Positions 25,822-33,934 of a stretch of 64,000 nucleotides of DNA are shown piece by piece. The translations under genes and the position numbers were made by a program. The notes below the pieces were generated by a model. That model searched no databases, was not told the DNA's origin, and was given only the letters and a program-made list of their open reading frames with translations. The stretch comes from JACMLC01 sp963817025 (GTDB lineage Bacteria > Acidobacteriota > Blastocatellia > Pyrinomonadales > Pyrinomonadaceae): positions 1,426,001 to 1,490,000 of the forward strand of contig CAWFML010000004.1 of the NCBI GenBank assembly GCA_963817025.1, given 5' to 3'. How positions within the stretch are numbered: the first letter of the stretch is position 1; the number at the start of each line of letters is the position of its first letter.

Positions 25822-26196
25822 TCAGACCTTTACTCTGTTTGCCGCTTCTTGCTCCGCTGCCGGCGGATCATCTAAAGCAGCGCGAGGCAGGCGTGTGATG
25901 ACGAGGATGTTTTTATTTCCGTTGAGAGCTTTGGTATTTTCAGTGAAAGCCGGTGCGGAGGCTCTGAGGTCAGTAGTGAATGCTGCGACGGGCCGGACGA
26001 AAGCGCTTCGATACAGCAGGCGTTTAGACTCCTGCCGAATTTCATCAACGCTGTCTTTGCTCTCTGTTGCAGCCGAAAAGAGTCGCGCAGACGGCGCGTG
26101 CGACGTGTAAGCATGCGCCGGTGCGCCGACGGCCAGAAGACACGCCGAGAACACCGTGACGAAGAGCGAGATGTTGTTAATCCGGGTCGTTTGCAA
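25822..26196 (-). CDS. secreted hypothetical protein
   Basis: A 124-residue frame with a good signal peptide (ISLFVTVFSACLLAVGAPAHA) and a Ser/Ala/charged-rich mature part ending in AAEQEAANRVKV. No family recognised. No strong ribosome site is seen upstream of 26196, so the gene call rests mostly on the signal peptide and on its position in the otherwise empty gap between secA and the TonB-like gene, on the same strand. Confidence 0.5.
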   Translation of the reverse strand: MQTTRINNISLFVTVFSACLLAVGAPAHAYTSHAPSARLFSAATESKDSVDEIRQESKRLLYRSAFVRPVAAFTTDLRASAPAFTENTKALNGNKNILVITRLPRAALDDPPAAEQEAANRVKV

Positions 26197-26254
26197 AGTT
26201 GATAACAGAAAAGCTAATAAACGTTAAGCCTGTTGTCCCGCCTTGTCTGGTACG

Positions 26255-27373
26255 TTAAGTCGCGGGCGGAAGTTGCTTCTTGACCATTTCGCCTGCGGTC
26301 TGGCGCGGCATCGTGAAGTTGACGATGACTTGATTGCCGTTTGAAGAAACCGTCGTGCTCTTATAAATTATTCCTTCATCCTGCCCGCTCTTGGTAATCC
26401 TGCCTACCTCCAGCAGCCCGTTGAAGCCTAAAGCTATCTGCTGCGCGCGTTGCTCGGATTCGACCTCCGATTCCACTTTGGCGAGCACCTCGCTCTGATC
26501 CATCTTGACGGTAAAGCGCACCTGTTTGCCGCTGAGGCCGGTCTGGTTGAGCTTTTTGAGAAACGAGAGCGCGTTGCTGTCGTTGATGGCTGAAACCATG
26601 TCTTTAGCGACCTGTATCAAGACCTCATCGCCGGATTTCTGGACGACCATCGGATTGACCAGCTTGCCGCTCTCGTCCAGCTCGGCCACGATGACGACCT
26701 CGACCGTCTTGTTGAGATCGAGCTTGCCGGCGTTTCTCAAAATATTGGCATTCGCCAGCCAGTCTTTCAGTGGCCGCTTGTTAATCTCATTCTCGTTCGG
26801 TCGCTCGATATTTTTGTCAGCCGCGATCTTGTCCATTTCCGCTTCGAGCTGCTCAAGACTTTTTCCGTCAGTCTTCGATGCCACCTGCGCGGCAGGGTCT
26901 TTCGGGTCAACAGAAGGCGACGGGCTGGCTGACGGGGAAGGCGTCGGCAGTTGTATGCCCTTTGGCATGCGGTTCGGCGTTCCGGGCGTCATGACGGGCG
27001 GCGTCATGACAGGGGGCGTCATGACAGGAGGCATCATCACCATCGGCGGAGCCGTGGCGACGATTTGCGGCGCGAGCGGGTCAAAGCCCGGCATCGTCGC
27101 CGGGGCAAAATAGCCTTCGGGATATTGAAACTTCGGCAGATTCAGAATCTCTGCGCGCTCTCCGATCTGCGTCTTGTTATAAGCCTTGTCCACGTAGTCC
27201 GAATCGGAAAACATGGAGGCGATGTTCAACGCATTACGCACGGCAGGCACATATAGAGCGCACGCCAGCATAATGATATGCACGACGATTGAGACTCCCA
27301 AAAGGCGCGAGAGCATAGGCCAGCGCGACACGCGCTCAACTTCAAAATGTTCGAACAGCTCTGGCATCTTCAT
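26255..27373 (-). CDS. TonB-like protein with Pro-rich periplasmic region
   Basis: A 372-residue protein with a cytosolic N-terminus, one TM segment (LLGVSIVVHIIMLACALYVP), a Pro-rich periplasmic stretch and a C-terminal globular domain. The Pro-rich part contains three tandem PPVMT units encoded by near-identical 15-base repeats around 26987-27040, then TPSPSASPSPS. The C-terminal part (VEVVIVAELDESGKLVNPMV...VLIQVAKDMVSAINDS) resembles the TonB C-terminal domain. A role in energy transduction to outer-membrane receptors is the family expectation, but no receptor or ExbB/D gene lies nearby. It is divergent from the helicase gene. Confidence 0.65.
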   Translation of the reverse strand: MKMPELFEHFEVERVSRWPMLSRLLGVSIVVHIIMLACALYVPAVRNALNIASMFSDSDYVDKAYNKTQIGERAEILNLPKFQYPEGYFAPATMPGFDPLAPQIVATAPPMVMMPPVMTPPVMTPPVMTPGTPNRMPKGIQLPTPSPSASPSPSVDPKDPAAQVASKTDGKSLEQLEAEMDKIAADKNIERPNENEINKRPLKDWLANANILRNAGKLDLNKTVEVVIVAELDESGKLVNPMVVQKSGDEVLIQVAKDMVSAINDSNALSFLKKLNQTGLSGKQVRFTVKMDQSEVLAKVESEVESEQRAQQIALGFNGLLEVGRITKSGQDEGIIYKSTTVSSNGNQVIVNFTMPRQTAGEMVKKQLPPAT

Positions 27374-27460
27374 ACTTCAACAAAAAGCGCGTTTCGTAAA
27401 ATTCCCCGTCCGGCTCCCCCTTTTAGACGCCGAAAAACCTCGCGGCGTTGCGAGATAAGT

Positions 27461-27610
27461 ATAAAGGATGAAGAAAGAAAAGCAAGGCGGAAGGCGGAAG
27501 GCGAAAGGATGAAAGGGATGCTGTTCAAACTTAAAGCCTTCATCTTCAATAGCGCTCTCTTCATACTTCATGTTTACGCCTTCATCCTTGCTTTTCTTCC
27601 TTCATCCTTT
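27461..27610. repeat. GGATGAA-type hairpin in a divergent intergenic region
   Basis: Arms contain ATAAAGGATGAAG, GGCGGAAGGCGGAAGG and their complements; the loop GCTGTTCAAACTTAAAGCC matches the loops of the copies at 21291 and 47532. It lies between the divergent TonB-like and helicase genes, immediately before the helicase ATG, so any promoter there must be inside or beside the repeat. Confidence 0.7.
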
Positions 27611-27621
27611 AGAATCAGCTC

Positions 27622-28539
27622 ATGCCACGATCAAGAGATAAGGGTAATCGTCGCCGCAGGCGCGACGGGGCGCGCGAAGAATCCGAAAGCAGCAGGCGAA
27701 AGAGCGGCGGGCGGAAAAATGACGCGGCGTCGCGCACGCCCAGCGCGACGCCGCGCGCAGAGGCTCTTCGCGCGGGAACCGTTCGCCAACCGGCGCAGCA
27801 GCGCGCCCTGCGCAAACTTCTGGAAGGCATCGGCGCGCCTGCTCCCGCGCCGTTCAAGCCCGACCCGTTCCAGCTCGAAGCGCTCGCCGCGCTTGAATAT
27901 GAAGACGTGCTGGTGACTGCTCCCACGGGCAGCGGCAAGACTTGGATTGCGCGCGAAGAGATTCGCCGCCTGCTGGAACAGGGTCGCAGGGCCTGGTACA
28001 CCTCCCCCCTCAAGGCTCTGACCAACTCTAAATATCACGAGTTTACGGAAGAGTTTGGCGCGGAGCGCGTAGGCATCCTGACCGGCGACAGGAAAGAGAA
28101 CGCGGACGCCCCCTTGATTGTCGGGACGACGGAGATTTATCGCAACCAAATCTTTGACGCGCTGCGCAGCGGCTCGCAGATTCGCGCTGATTTGGTTGTG
28201 CTCGACGAGGCGCATTATCTGGCAGACGAAGAGCGCGGGCATGTCTGGGAAGAAGCGATTATCCTCTCGCCGCCGCGCGTGCGCCTGCTGTTGTTGTCTG
28301 CGACTATCGGCAATGCAAAGGAGTTTGCGGCGTGGATGGAAGAGGTGCGCGGCGTGCGTTGCGGCGTCGTCTCGCGGCCCGGCGCGCGGCCAGTACCTTT
28401 GCGCGCGGCGTTTCTTTACCCGGACGGCCAGCTTGCGCCGCTCGTTGATGAAGAAGGCGGATTGAATCCTGAAATTGAAAAGCTGACCGAGCGACAGCCG
28501 CGCCCGTTTGTGAGATCGAGAAGAGGCGGTTACAGGTGA
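27622..28539 (+). CDS. Ski2-like DEAD/DEAH-box helicase, N-terminal half (RecA1)
   Basis: 305 residues. A very basic N-terminal 50 residues precede the first RecA domain: Walker A APTGSGKTWIA (motif I), SPLKALTN (Ia), TGDRKEN (Ib), LVVLDEAHYL (II) and LLSATIGN (III). The frame then stops at 28537-28539, just after GGLNPEIEKLTERQPRPF, where the linker to RecA2 would be expected. The second RecA domain, with motifs IV-VI, is encoded by the next frame at 28679. Between them lies a hairpin repeat. Intact relatives (Ski2/Mtr4-like, RNA helicases) are single proteins of about 900 residues; here the two halves add up to 925. Either two subunits assemble or the gene is broken. Confidence 0.8.
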   Translation: MPRSRDKGNRRRRRDGAREESESSRRKSGGRKNDAASRTPSATPRAEALRAGTVRQPAQQRALRKLLEGIGAPAPAPFKPDPFQLEALAALEYEDVLVTAPTGSGKTWIAREEIRRLLEQGRRAWYTSPLKALTNSKYHEFTEEFGAERVGILTGDRKENADAPLIVGTTEIYRNQIFDALRSGSQIRADLVVLDEAHYLADEERGHVWEEAIILSPPRVRLLLLSATIGNAKEFAAWMEEVRGVRCGVVSRPGARPVPLRAAFLYPDGQLAPLVDEEGGLNPEIEKLTERQPRPFVRSRRGGYR

Positions 28540-28546
28540 GCAAGAA

Positions 28547-28660
28547 GAAGTTTCGCGCAAAAGCGCAAAGAAATTAAAAATGCAAAATGTTTAAGACGAT
28601 TGTTATTTTTGCATTTTACATTTTTAATTTTGCATTTCTCTGCGCCTTTGCGCGAAATGC
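28547..28660. repeat. composite hairpin between the helicase halves
   Basis: Outer arms TTTCGCGCAAAAGCGCAAAG and CTTTGCGC-type complement; inner arms ATTAAAAATGCAAAATG and the complementary CATTTTACATTTTTAATTTT. It combines the CGCAAAG word family with the AAAATGA-type family also seen at 50745-50820. It lies between the two RecA domains of one helicase. Confidence 0.75.
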
Positions 28661-28678
28661 TTTTTATGGAGCAACATT

Positions 28679-30541
28679 TTGAAACTCAAGATGCCTGAGA
28701 TGCCGCCCGGACAACTGCTGGCGGCGCTTCAGTCTTACAACCTGCTTCCGGCCATAGTCTTTCTGCCGACTCGCCGCCGCTGTGATGAGGCCGCCGCCGA
28801 ATCCGCGTTGACGCGGCGCGACAGCCATGACGAGCGCAGGGAGCAGCGTCGCTCCATCGCGCGTGCGTTTGCAGAAGAGCACGCGGAGGTGCGCGGCCAT
28901 CGTCACTGGAACACAATCATCAAGGCGGGCATCGCCTCGCATCACGCAGGACACATTCCCGCCTGGAAACTTCTTATCGAAAGATTGATGCAGGCCGGAC
29001 TTTTGGACGCGATTTTTGCGACCGCCACGGTGGCTGCGGGCGTGGACTTTCCCGCGCGCACTGTCGTCATTACCAATGTGGATGCGCGGACTGGAAGCGG
29101 CTGGCGTGCGCTCTCTGCTTCCGAGTTGCAGCAGATGACGGGGCGCGCGGGGCGTCGCGGCAGAGACCGCGTCGGCTTTGTCGTCGCCGCGCCCGGACTT
29201 CATCAAGACCCCGAACGCATCGCTGTCCTGCTCGAATCCGCGCCAGACCCTTTGCAGAGCCAGTTTCGCGCGACCTACTCGACGCTGCTTAATCTGCTCG
29301 ATGCGTATGAGAGCTTCGCGCATGTGCGCGAGATTGCGGAGAAGAGTTTTGCCTTCCGCGATACTGCGCGGCGCATTGCGCGATTGGAGCGCGAGCGCGC
29401 AGAGAGCGAGCGGCGCATTAGAGAGACGCTGGACAAAGCCGGATGTAATCTGCCTTCGACAGTTGCGCGCGGGCTTGAGCGGCTGGCGAGCGCGCGTGCG
29501 CGGCTGCTGGAAAGACTGCCGCAGACGCGCTTTGAAGTTATTATGAACTGGCTCGACGAAGAGGTCGTTCCCGGTCGCATCATCGGCGTCGGGCGCGCGG
29601 GGAAAAGGCTCGTGCTGGTGACCCGCAGGCGCGGCGACGGAGCTATCGGGCTGCGCGAAGACGGGCGCAGCGCGACGCTTCCGCTTGATCGCATCGGCAA
29701 AGTTTATGCGGGCATATATCCTTTGCGTGATGATGCGATTGAAGCTGCGTTTGCAAAGGTGCGCGCGGGGAAAGATGAGATTCTGCCTGAGCCGAAACTG
29801 CGCGAGGCGCAGGGGCTTGAAGATGATGCCGTCAATATCATCAACGATATGATCGAAGACCTCGCGCCCGTTGGTTTGAGCGAAGATGAAAAGTCTGCGT
29901 GCGCGGAAGCTTTGTGGTCTGTCATAGAGGATGCGGAAGCAGTCGAAAGAGCGGAGCAGCGCATCGAAGCTTTGCGCGCGGAGGTGTGGCAACCGTTTGA
30001 GCGGCGCGCACGCGTGCTGTCCACTTTCGGATATTTAGACATCGAACAGGAGCGCGTCACGGAGCGCGGACGCTGGCTCGCAGACCTCCATGTGGATAGA
30101 CCTCTGCTGGTCGGCGAAGCCTTGAGACAGGGCTTGTTTGCCGCGCTCGATGTGCCGCGCGCGGCTGGCTTGATGGCCGCGCTGGCCTCCGATGCCGACA
30201 GAGATTACGGCGAGCTTGTGCCGGATGATGCGCTCGTCACCGCGCTCACGGAGTTTGACGAGGTGGCGTACAGAGTGGCGACGGAGGAATGGAAGCAAGG
30301 TTTGGAGCCTGCGCCGGAGATGAACTTTTCGGCGGCAGCGACCGCCGCGCACTGGGCAGGGGGAATGGACTGGTCTGAGCTGGTTCACGAGACGCGCGCC
30401 GAAGAGGGCGATCTGGTGCGTATGCTGTCGCGGACGGGCGAATCACTGCTTCAAATCGCTGGCTTGCAGAAAGCTCAACCGGCAGCCGCGCGCACAGCAT
30501 GGATCGCAGCCGGGGCAGTCCTGCGCGAGCCTGTCCGTTAA
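28679..30541 (+). CDS. Ski2-like helicase, C-terminal half (RecA2 plus accessory domains)
   Basis: 620 residues beginning right at the RecA2 linker (MPEMPPGQLLAALQ). Motifs IV-VI are present: LPAIVFLPTRRRCDE, FATATVAAGVDFPARTVVI and QQMTGRAGRRGRD. A long C-terminal helical region follows (winged-helix/ratchet and a DSHCT-like part), as in Mtr4-type RNA helicases. The TTG at 28679 has GGAG at 7-base spacing, and an ATG follows four codons later, so re-initiation is feasible. It is in a different frame from the first half, so a simple read-through cannot join them. Without RecA1 this protein cannot bind and hydrolyse ATP by itself. Confidence 0.8.
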   Translation: MKLKMPEMPPGQLLAALQSYNLLPAIVFLPTRRRCDEAAAESALTRRDSHDERREQRRSIARAFAEEHAEVRGHRHWNTIIKAGIASHHAGHIPAWKLLIERLMQAGLLDAIFATATVAAGVDFPARTVVITNVDARTGSGWRALSASELQQMTGRAGRRGRDRVGFVVAAPGLHQDPERIAVLLESAPDPLQSQFRATYSTLLNLLDAYESFAHVREIAEKSFAFRDTARRIARLERERAESERRIRETLDKAGCNLPSTVARGLERLASARARLLERLPQTRFEVIMNWLDEEVVPGRIIGVGRAGKRLVLVTRRRGDGAIGLREDGRSATLPLDRIGKVYAGIYPLRDDAIEAAFAKVRAGKDEILPEPKLREAQGLEDDAVNIINDMIEDLAPVGLSEDEKSACAEALWSVIEDAEAVERAEQRIEALRAEVWQPFERRARVLSTFGYLDIEQERVTERGRWLADLHVDRPLLVGEALRQGLFAALDVPRAAGLMAALASDADRDYGELVPDDALVTALTEFDEVAYRVATEEWKQGLEPAPEMNFSAAATAAHWAGGMDWSELVHETRAEEGDLVRMLSRTGESLLQIAGLQKAQPAAARTAWIAAGAVLREPVR

Positions 30542-30548
30542 AAACTTT

Positions 30549-30655
30549 TAGGGGCAAAGGGGTAAAAGGGGAAATGTGTAAAAGAAAAAAAGTGATAGCA
30601 GCTTTACGTTTGTTCCATTTCCCCTCTTTCCCTCTTGCCCTTTTCCCCCTTTTGA
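30549..30655. repeat. AAAAGGGG-type hairpin overlapping a lipoprotein gene start
   Basis: The left arm reads AGGGGCAAAGGGGTAAAAGG and the right arm is its imperfect complement (CATTTCCCC...CTTTCCCTCTTGCCC). The same word family occurs at 54434-54514. The right arm lies inside the signal-peptide coding part of the next gene. Confidence 0.7.
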
Positions 30656-31335
30656 TTTTCGTCTTTGCGCTGTCGGCATGTGGAACCAGCGATAACCTTT
30701 TATCGGAGAGTGAGCCGGGGATGATGAATGATGAGAAGAAAGCTCCTGTCAACTATGTCGCGTTGGGCGATTCGACGGGCGCGGGCGTGGGCGCAAAGAA
30801 CGGCGGCTATGTCGCGCGTCTCTTCCAGCGGATAGAGCGCGAGCGGCCAAACTCGCGCCTCACAAACCTGTGCGTCAGCGGCGCGACGACGAGCGATGTC
30901 CTGCGCGCACAGCTCGGAGCGGGCCTTGACGCGCGTCCGAATTTTGTGACCATCGGCATTGGCATCAACGATGTCGGCAGAGGCGTGCCGGAAGAAACTT
31001 TCGCGCGCAACTTTGAAGAGATTTTGACGCGCGTCAAGAAAGAGACGGGCGCGACCATCGTCGTCACGAACCTGCCTGACATCTCGCTCGCGCCAGCCGT
31101 GCCTGCGAGTTTGCGCGCCACAGTTCAGGCGCGCGTCGTCGCCTTCAATGCGCGAATCAAAGAGATTGCCGGGCGTCACGGCGCGCATCTCTTTGAGGCT
31201 TACGAGACGACGCGGGAGATCATCCCCGCGCACCCGGAGTTTTTCTCGGATGACGGTTTTCATCCGTCCGACACGGGTTACGAATACTGGGCCAAGCTGA
31301 TGTGGCCTGTGGTCAAGAGCGCGATAGAAAAATAG
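30574..31335 (+). CDS. SGNH/GDSL hydrolase, probable lipoprotein
   Basis: An esterase or lipase of the SGNH fold. From the ATG at 30574 it has a basic N-terminus, a Phe/Leu/Pro hydrophobic core (FPLALFPLLIFVFALSACG) and a lipobox with Cys, so it is probably membrane-anchored. Catalytic blocks are VALGDSTGAG (Ser), GINDVG (block III Gly/Asn) and DGFHPSDTGY (Asp and His). The signal-peptide core is encoded by the right arm of a hairpin repeat, which is unusual. ATG pairs at 30721 could start a cytosolic version lacking the lipobox. It is close behind the helicase on the same strand. Confidence 0.82.
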   Translation: MCKRKKVIAALRLFHFPSFPLALFPLLIFVFALSACGTSDNLLSESEPGMMNDEKKAPVNYVALGDSTGAGVGAKNGGYVARLFQRIERERPNSRLTNLCVSGATTSDVLRAQLGAGLDARPNFVTIGIGINDVGRGVPEETFARNFEEILTRVKKETGATIVVTNLPDISLAPAVPASLRATVQARVVAFNARIKEIAGRHGAHLFEAYETTREIIPAHPEFFSDDGFHPSDTGYEYWAKLMWPVVKSAIEK

Positions 31336-31357
31336 TTGTTAGACTCAACGAAGAATT

Positions 31358-31473
31358 TTCCCGCAAAGGCGCTGGTGGCGCAAAGAAGACAAGTCGCTAA
31401 GGGAGTTGAGCAGTTATTTGTCTTGAGTGCTTTCTTCGCGTCTTGCTTTGCGCCACCAGCGCCTTTGCGGGAA
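31358..31473. repeat. CGCAAAGG hairpin with 28-bp perfect arms
   Basis: The arms begin TTCCCGCAAAGGCGCTGGTG and are exactly complementary over 28 bases. Near-identical hairpins occur at 36393-36506 and 57657-57763, with shorter relatives at 34961, 39484, 43929 and 46111. It separates the SGNH gene from the next small gene. Confidence 0.8.
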
Positions 31474-31554
31474 ACTAACTTTTGATTTGCTCTGCCGTCT
31501 GCTTCCTGCAAGTCACTTTCATTGTGTTAGAATAAACCGGAGGTCGAAAGAATT

Positions 31555-31830
31555 ATGGAAGACACAAAAGAATCTCCTTACTGCGCGGGCAATGCCGTGT
31601 GCGATGCGCTCAAGTATCTGGGCGATGCGTCTTATGCCGTGCTGCCGAAAGATATGGCGCACCAGCTCGGCGAGTTGAAGACCAATTTGTTGAGCGGCGT
31701 GCGCTGGCTGATTGATAAAGAGATCGAGTGGGTCGCGGCGCGCGTTGAAGGTGGCGACCGCCTGCGCGAAGAGTGGCGCGAGAGCGCACGCCGCGCGCGA
31801 CAAACACAGAACGCTGGCGGCGGCATCTGA
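31555..31830 (+). CDS. small conserved-looking hypothetical protein
   Basis: 91 residues, charged and mostly helical, with two Cys near the N-terminus (YCAGNAVCDALKYLG) and a Trp-rich amphipathic middle (RWLIDKEIEWVAARV). GGAGG lies about 12 bases before the ATG. No family recognised. It is followed by a run of GGTAAAA words and then ispH, about 90 bases downstream on the same strand. Confidence 0.65.
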   Translation: MEDTKESPYCAGNAVCDALKYLGDASYAVLPKDMAHQLGELKTNLLSGVRWLIDKEIEWVAARVEGGDRLREEWRESARRARQTQNAGGGI

Positions 31831-31866
31831 AGAAGGTAAAAGTAAAAAGGTAAAAGGCAAAAGTGA
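31831..31866. repeat. single run of GGTAAAA-type heptamers
   Basis: Tandem 7-base words GGTAAAA / GTAAAAA / GGCAAAA directly after the stop of the small gene. No opposing arm is present, so this is a half-element of the STRR-like families. It sits in the leader of ispH. Confidence 0.55.
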
Positions 31867-31921
31867 AGCAGGCTGTGACGCTTTATTTTGCCGGATGTCA
31901 ATTCTTGATTGAGAGCAAAAG

Positions 31922-32767
31922 ATGGAAGTCTTATTAGCTGAAGAACTCGGTTTCTGTTTCGGCGTCGAGCGCGCCGTCGAGATGGTCGAAGAGGCTGTCC
32001 GTGAGGGCGGCGTGGTGCGTTCTCTCGGGCCACTGATTCACAACTCGCAGGAGATGAAGCGGCTCGAAGGGCAGGGCGTTCAGACCATAGACGCGCCCGC
32101 GGAGGCTGCCGCCAACGTGACGGCTGTGATTCGCGCGCACGGCGTCACGCCGCAGGTGCAGCGCGAGCTGGAAACTCGCGCCGCAAAGGTCGTTGACGCA
32201 ACCTGCCCCTTCGTCACCAAAGTGCAGAAGCTGGCCGAGCGCGCCGCCGCGCAAGGCAGAGACATCGTCCTCGTAGGCAACCCGGATCACCCGGAGATGA
32301 TTGGCGTCGTCGGCTATGCTCCCGAAAACACATACGTCGTGCGCGATGCGAGCGAAGTCGAAAAGCTTCCCTTCCTGCATGAGCCGCTCGTCGTCTCGCA
32401 AACCACGCTCAAGCTCAAAACCTTTCTCGATGCCGCCGATGCAGTCCGCGACAGGGCCGACGCGGAACCGCAGATCGTCAACACCATCTGCTCTGCCACA
32501 CGCGACCGTCAGGACGCTGCACGCGCCCTCGCCGGAGAGGTCGAAGCCTTCTACATTATCGGAGGCCGTCATTCATCAAACAGCGTCAAGCTCCTCGCCG
32601 TCTGCAAAGAGCAATGCGAGAAGAGCTATTTGATAGAGACTGCGGACGAGATCAACCCGTCAGACCTCGCGGGCCTCAAGCGCGTCGGCGTCACCGCCGG
32701 AGCATCCACGCCCAACTGGCTCATCAATCAGGTGGTTGAAAGACTGCGCGAAATCGGCGCAGCATGA
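31922..32767 (+). CDS. ispH: 4-hydroxy-3-methylbut-2-enyl diphosphate reductase
   Basis: Last enzyme of the MEP isoprenoid pathway, reducing HMBPP to IPP and DMAPP with a 4Fe-4S cluster. The three cluster Cys are present: C12 in GFCFGVERAV, C95 in ATCPFVTKV and C190 in TICSATRDRQ. Substrate-binding residues are also seen (LIHN at 38-41, RAHG at 71-74, DHPE at 122-125 and HSSNSVKL). At 281 residues the protein is a normal length. It shows that the organism makes isoprenoids through MEP; with idi and crtE it feeds the carotenoid operon. Confidence 0.96.
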   Translation: MEVLLAEELGFCFGVERAVEMVEEAVREGGVVRSLGPLIHNSQEMKRLEGQGVQTIDAPAEAAANVTAVIRAHGVTPQVQRELETRAAKVVDATCPFVTKVQKLAERAAAQGRDIVLVGNPDHPEMIGVVGYAPENTYVVRDASEVEKLPFLHEPLVVSQTTLKLKTFLDAADAVRDRADAEPQIVNTICSATRDRQDAARALAGEVEAFYIIGGRHSSNSVKLLAVCKEQCEKSYLIETADEINPSDLAGLKRVGVTAGASTPNWLINQVVERLREIGAA

Positions 32768-32803
32768 AGTCCGGGTCAGCTAGCTTTTGTAAAAGGGGTG
32801 AAT

Positions 32804-33415
32804 ATGAAAACATTCTTACTGAAAACAAGCCTACAAATTTCGCTCACCATAGTGGCTCTCAGCCTCACGGGTTTTAGCTGCCCTGATGTTAGAGCGCAGC
32901 AGAGTCAAGACGGTGCTCCCGGCGGAGGCCGTATCGAGCGAAATCCTACTCCGGGGCATGGTACAGTTGCCGGAAAAGTTCTGCCTTTCACCTTCAAAGG
33001 CGATGATTTGCAAGCCGCTGTGATGAGCCATCCGATGCCGGAAACGTGGCTCGTTTTTCCCGCCTCGACAGTTAAAGACCAGCCGCCCGAAGCAACTTCA
33101 GGCAATGACGCGCCAACTGTAAAATTAGAGTTGCCAGTCAAAGCTCAACAGGTATTGCTGTCAGTATGGAAAGCAGCCCTTAATTTCAGATACAGCCAGC
33201 ACTTGGAGAATGAGTCATCCGCGCAAAGCGATGCCTATGACGGGATGGCTCTCCAAAGCTCTCGTCGCATTGTGGAAAAAGATCTGCAAAAGATAGAAAT
33301 AGACACTCCTACAGGCAGGCGAACAATCAGTTGGGAAGAAGCGGAAGCTTTGACTGAGTTTGTCTCCAGAGCAGCATTAGACGTGATTAGAGAAGCCCAG
33401 CGATACAAAAAATAA
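32804..33415 (+). CDS. secreted hypothetical protein
   Basis: About 203 residues from the ATG at 32804, which has AAGGGG at 7-base spacing. A signal peptide (LLKTSLQISLTIVALSLTGFSC...VRA) precedes a Gly/Pro/Gln-rich linker and a globular part with no motif I recognise (VKLELPVKAQQVLLSVWKAA, RTISWEEAEALTEFVSRAAL). AT content is slightly higher than in the neighbours. The gene lies just upstream of a patch of mobile-looking palindromic DNA. Confidence 0.65.
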   Translation: MKTFLLKTSLQISLTIVALSLTGFSCPDVRAQQSQDGAPGGGRIERNPTPGHGTVAGKVLPFTFKGDDLQAAVMSHPMPETWLVFPASTVKDQPPEATSGNDAPTVKLELPVKAQQVLLSVWKAALNFRYSQHLENESSAQSDAYDGMALQSSRRIVEKDLQKIEIDTPTGRRTISWEEAEALTEFVSRAALDVIREAQRYKK

Positions 33416-33480
33416 GCGCGCCTCACGTTCATTTGAAGCCGCGCCCGGATATGAGCCACGACACTCCACGCCTGATATTT

Positions 33481-33738
33481 AACGTGAGTTCGACGTAAGA
33501 ATAGTGAAGTGTTAGTTAGACCCGGAGGGGCGACATATCTTAGCCCAGCACGTCAGTGCTGGGACAAGACGCCCTACAAGGACAAAGCCCCGGAGGGGCG
33601 ACATAGATTATGTCGCCCCTCCGGGGCTTTGTCCTTTGATGTGGCTGCTGTCCCCACGGCTGACGCCGTGGGCTAATCTATGTCGCCCCTCCGGGGCTGT
33701 CATGCAGCATCCTCTTCTGCTTATATCGAACTCACGTT
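33481..33738. mobile_element. 258-bp MITE-like element with 13-bp terminal inverted repeats
   Basis: The element starts with AACGTGAGTTCGA and ends with its exact complement TCGAACTCACGTT. Inside are two outward hairpins (CCCAGCACGTCAGTGCTGGG and CCCACGGCTGACGCCGTGGG) and a central palindrome with 26-bp perfect arms (33580-33605 / 33609-33634) carrying CCCCGGAGGGGCGACATA. The word CCGGAGGGGCGACATA occurs four times, two in each orientation. No coding capacity is seen. Confidence 0.65.
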
Positions 33739-33780
33739 ATTTAAATCACGTGAGTTGCGTTTATAGCGGATGGCAAATGC

Positions 33781-33861
33781 ATGCGCCCTGCCTGACGGTC
33801 GGGCTACTGCCCCGAATGTCACAGTAGTGGGGCAGTAGCCCGACCGTCAGGCAGGGCGCAT
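33781..33861. repeat. 33-bp perfect inverted repeat with 15-base loop
   Basis: Arms at 33781-33813 and 33829-33861 are exact complements, beginning ATGCGCCCTGCCTGACGGTC. The GC-rich stem would form a very stable hairpin on either strand. It lies about 40 bases from the 258-bp element and is probably another REP-like mobile palindrome. Confidence 0.75.
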
Positions 33862-33934
33862 CGCCTCACACTCCATCGCTAATAGCTATAAATCATTCGA
33901 GTTGCGCTTAATTGCCCTCTTTGCTTACAGGATA

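Noticed and set aside
28537..28539. TGA of the first helicase half as a selenocysteine codon
   Set aside because: The two halves are in different frames, the position is a linker, and no Cys is expected there.
28664..29992. Long minus-strand frame of 442 codons opposite the helicase
   Set aside because: It mirrors a strongly supported plus-strand gene, has Arg/Ala-rich composition and no ribosome site or motif; a high-GC shadow.
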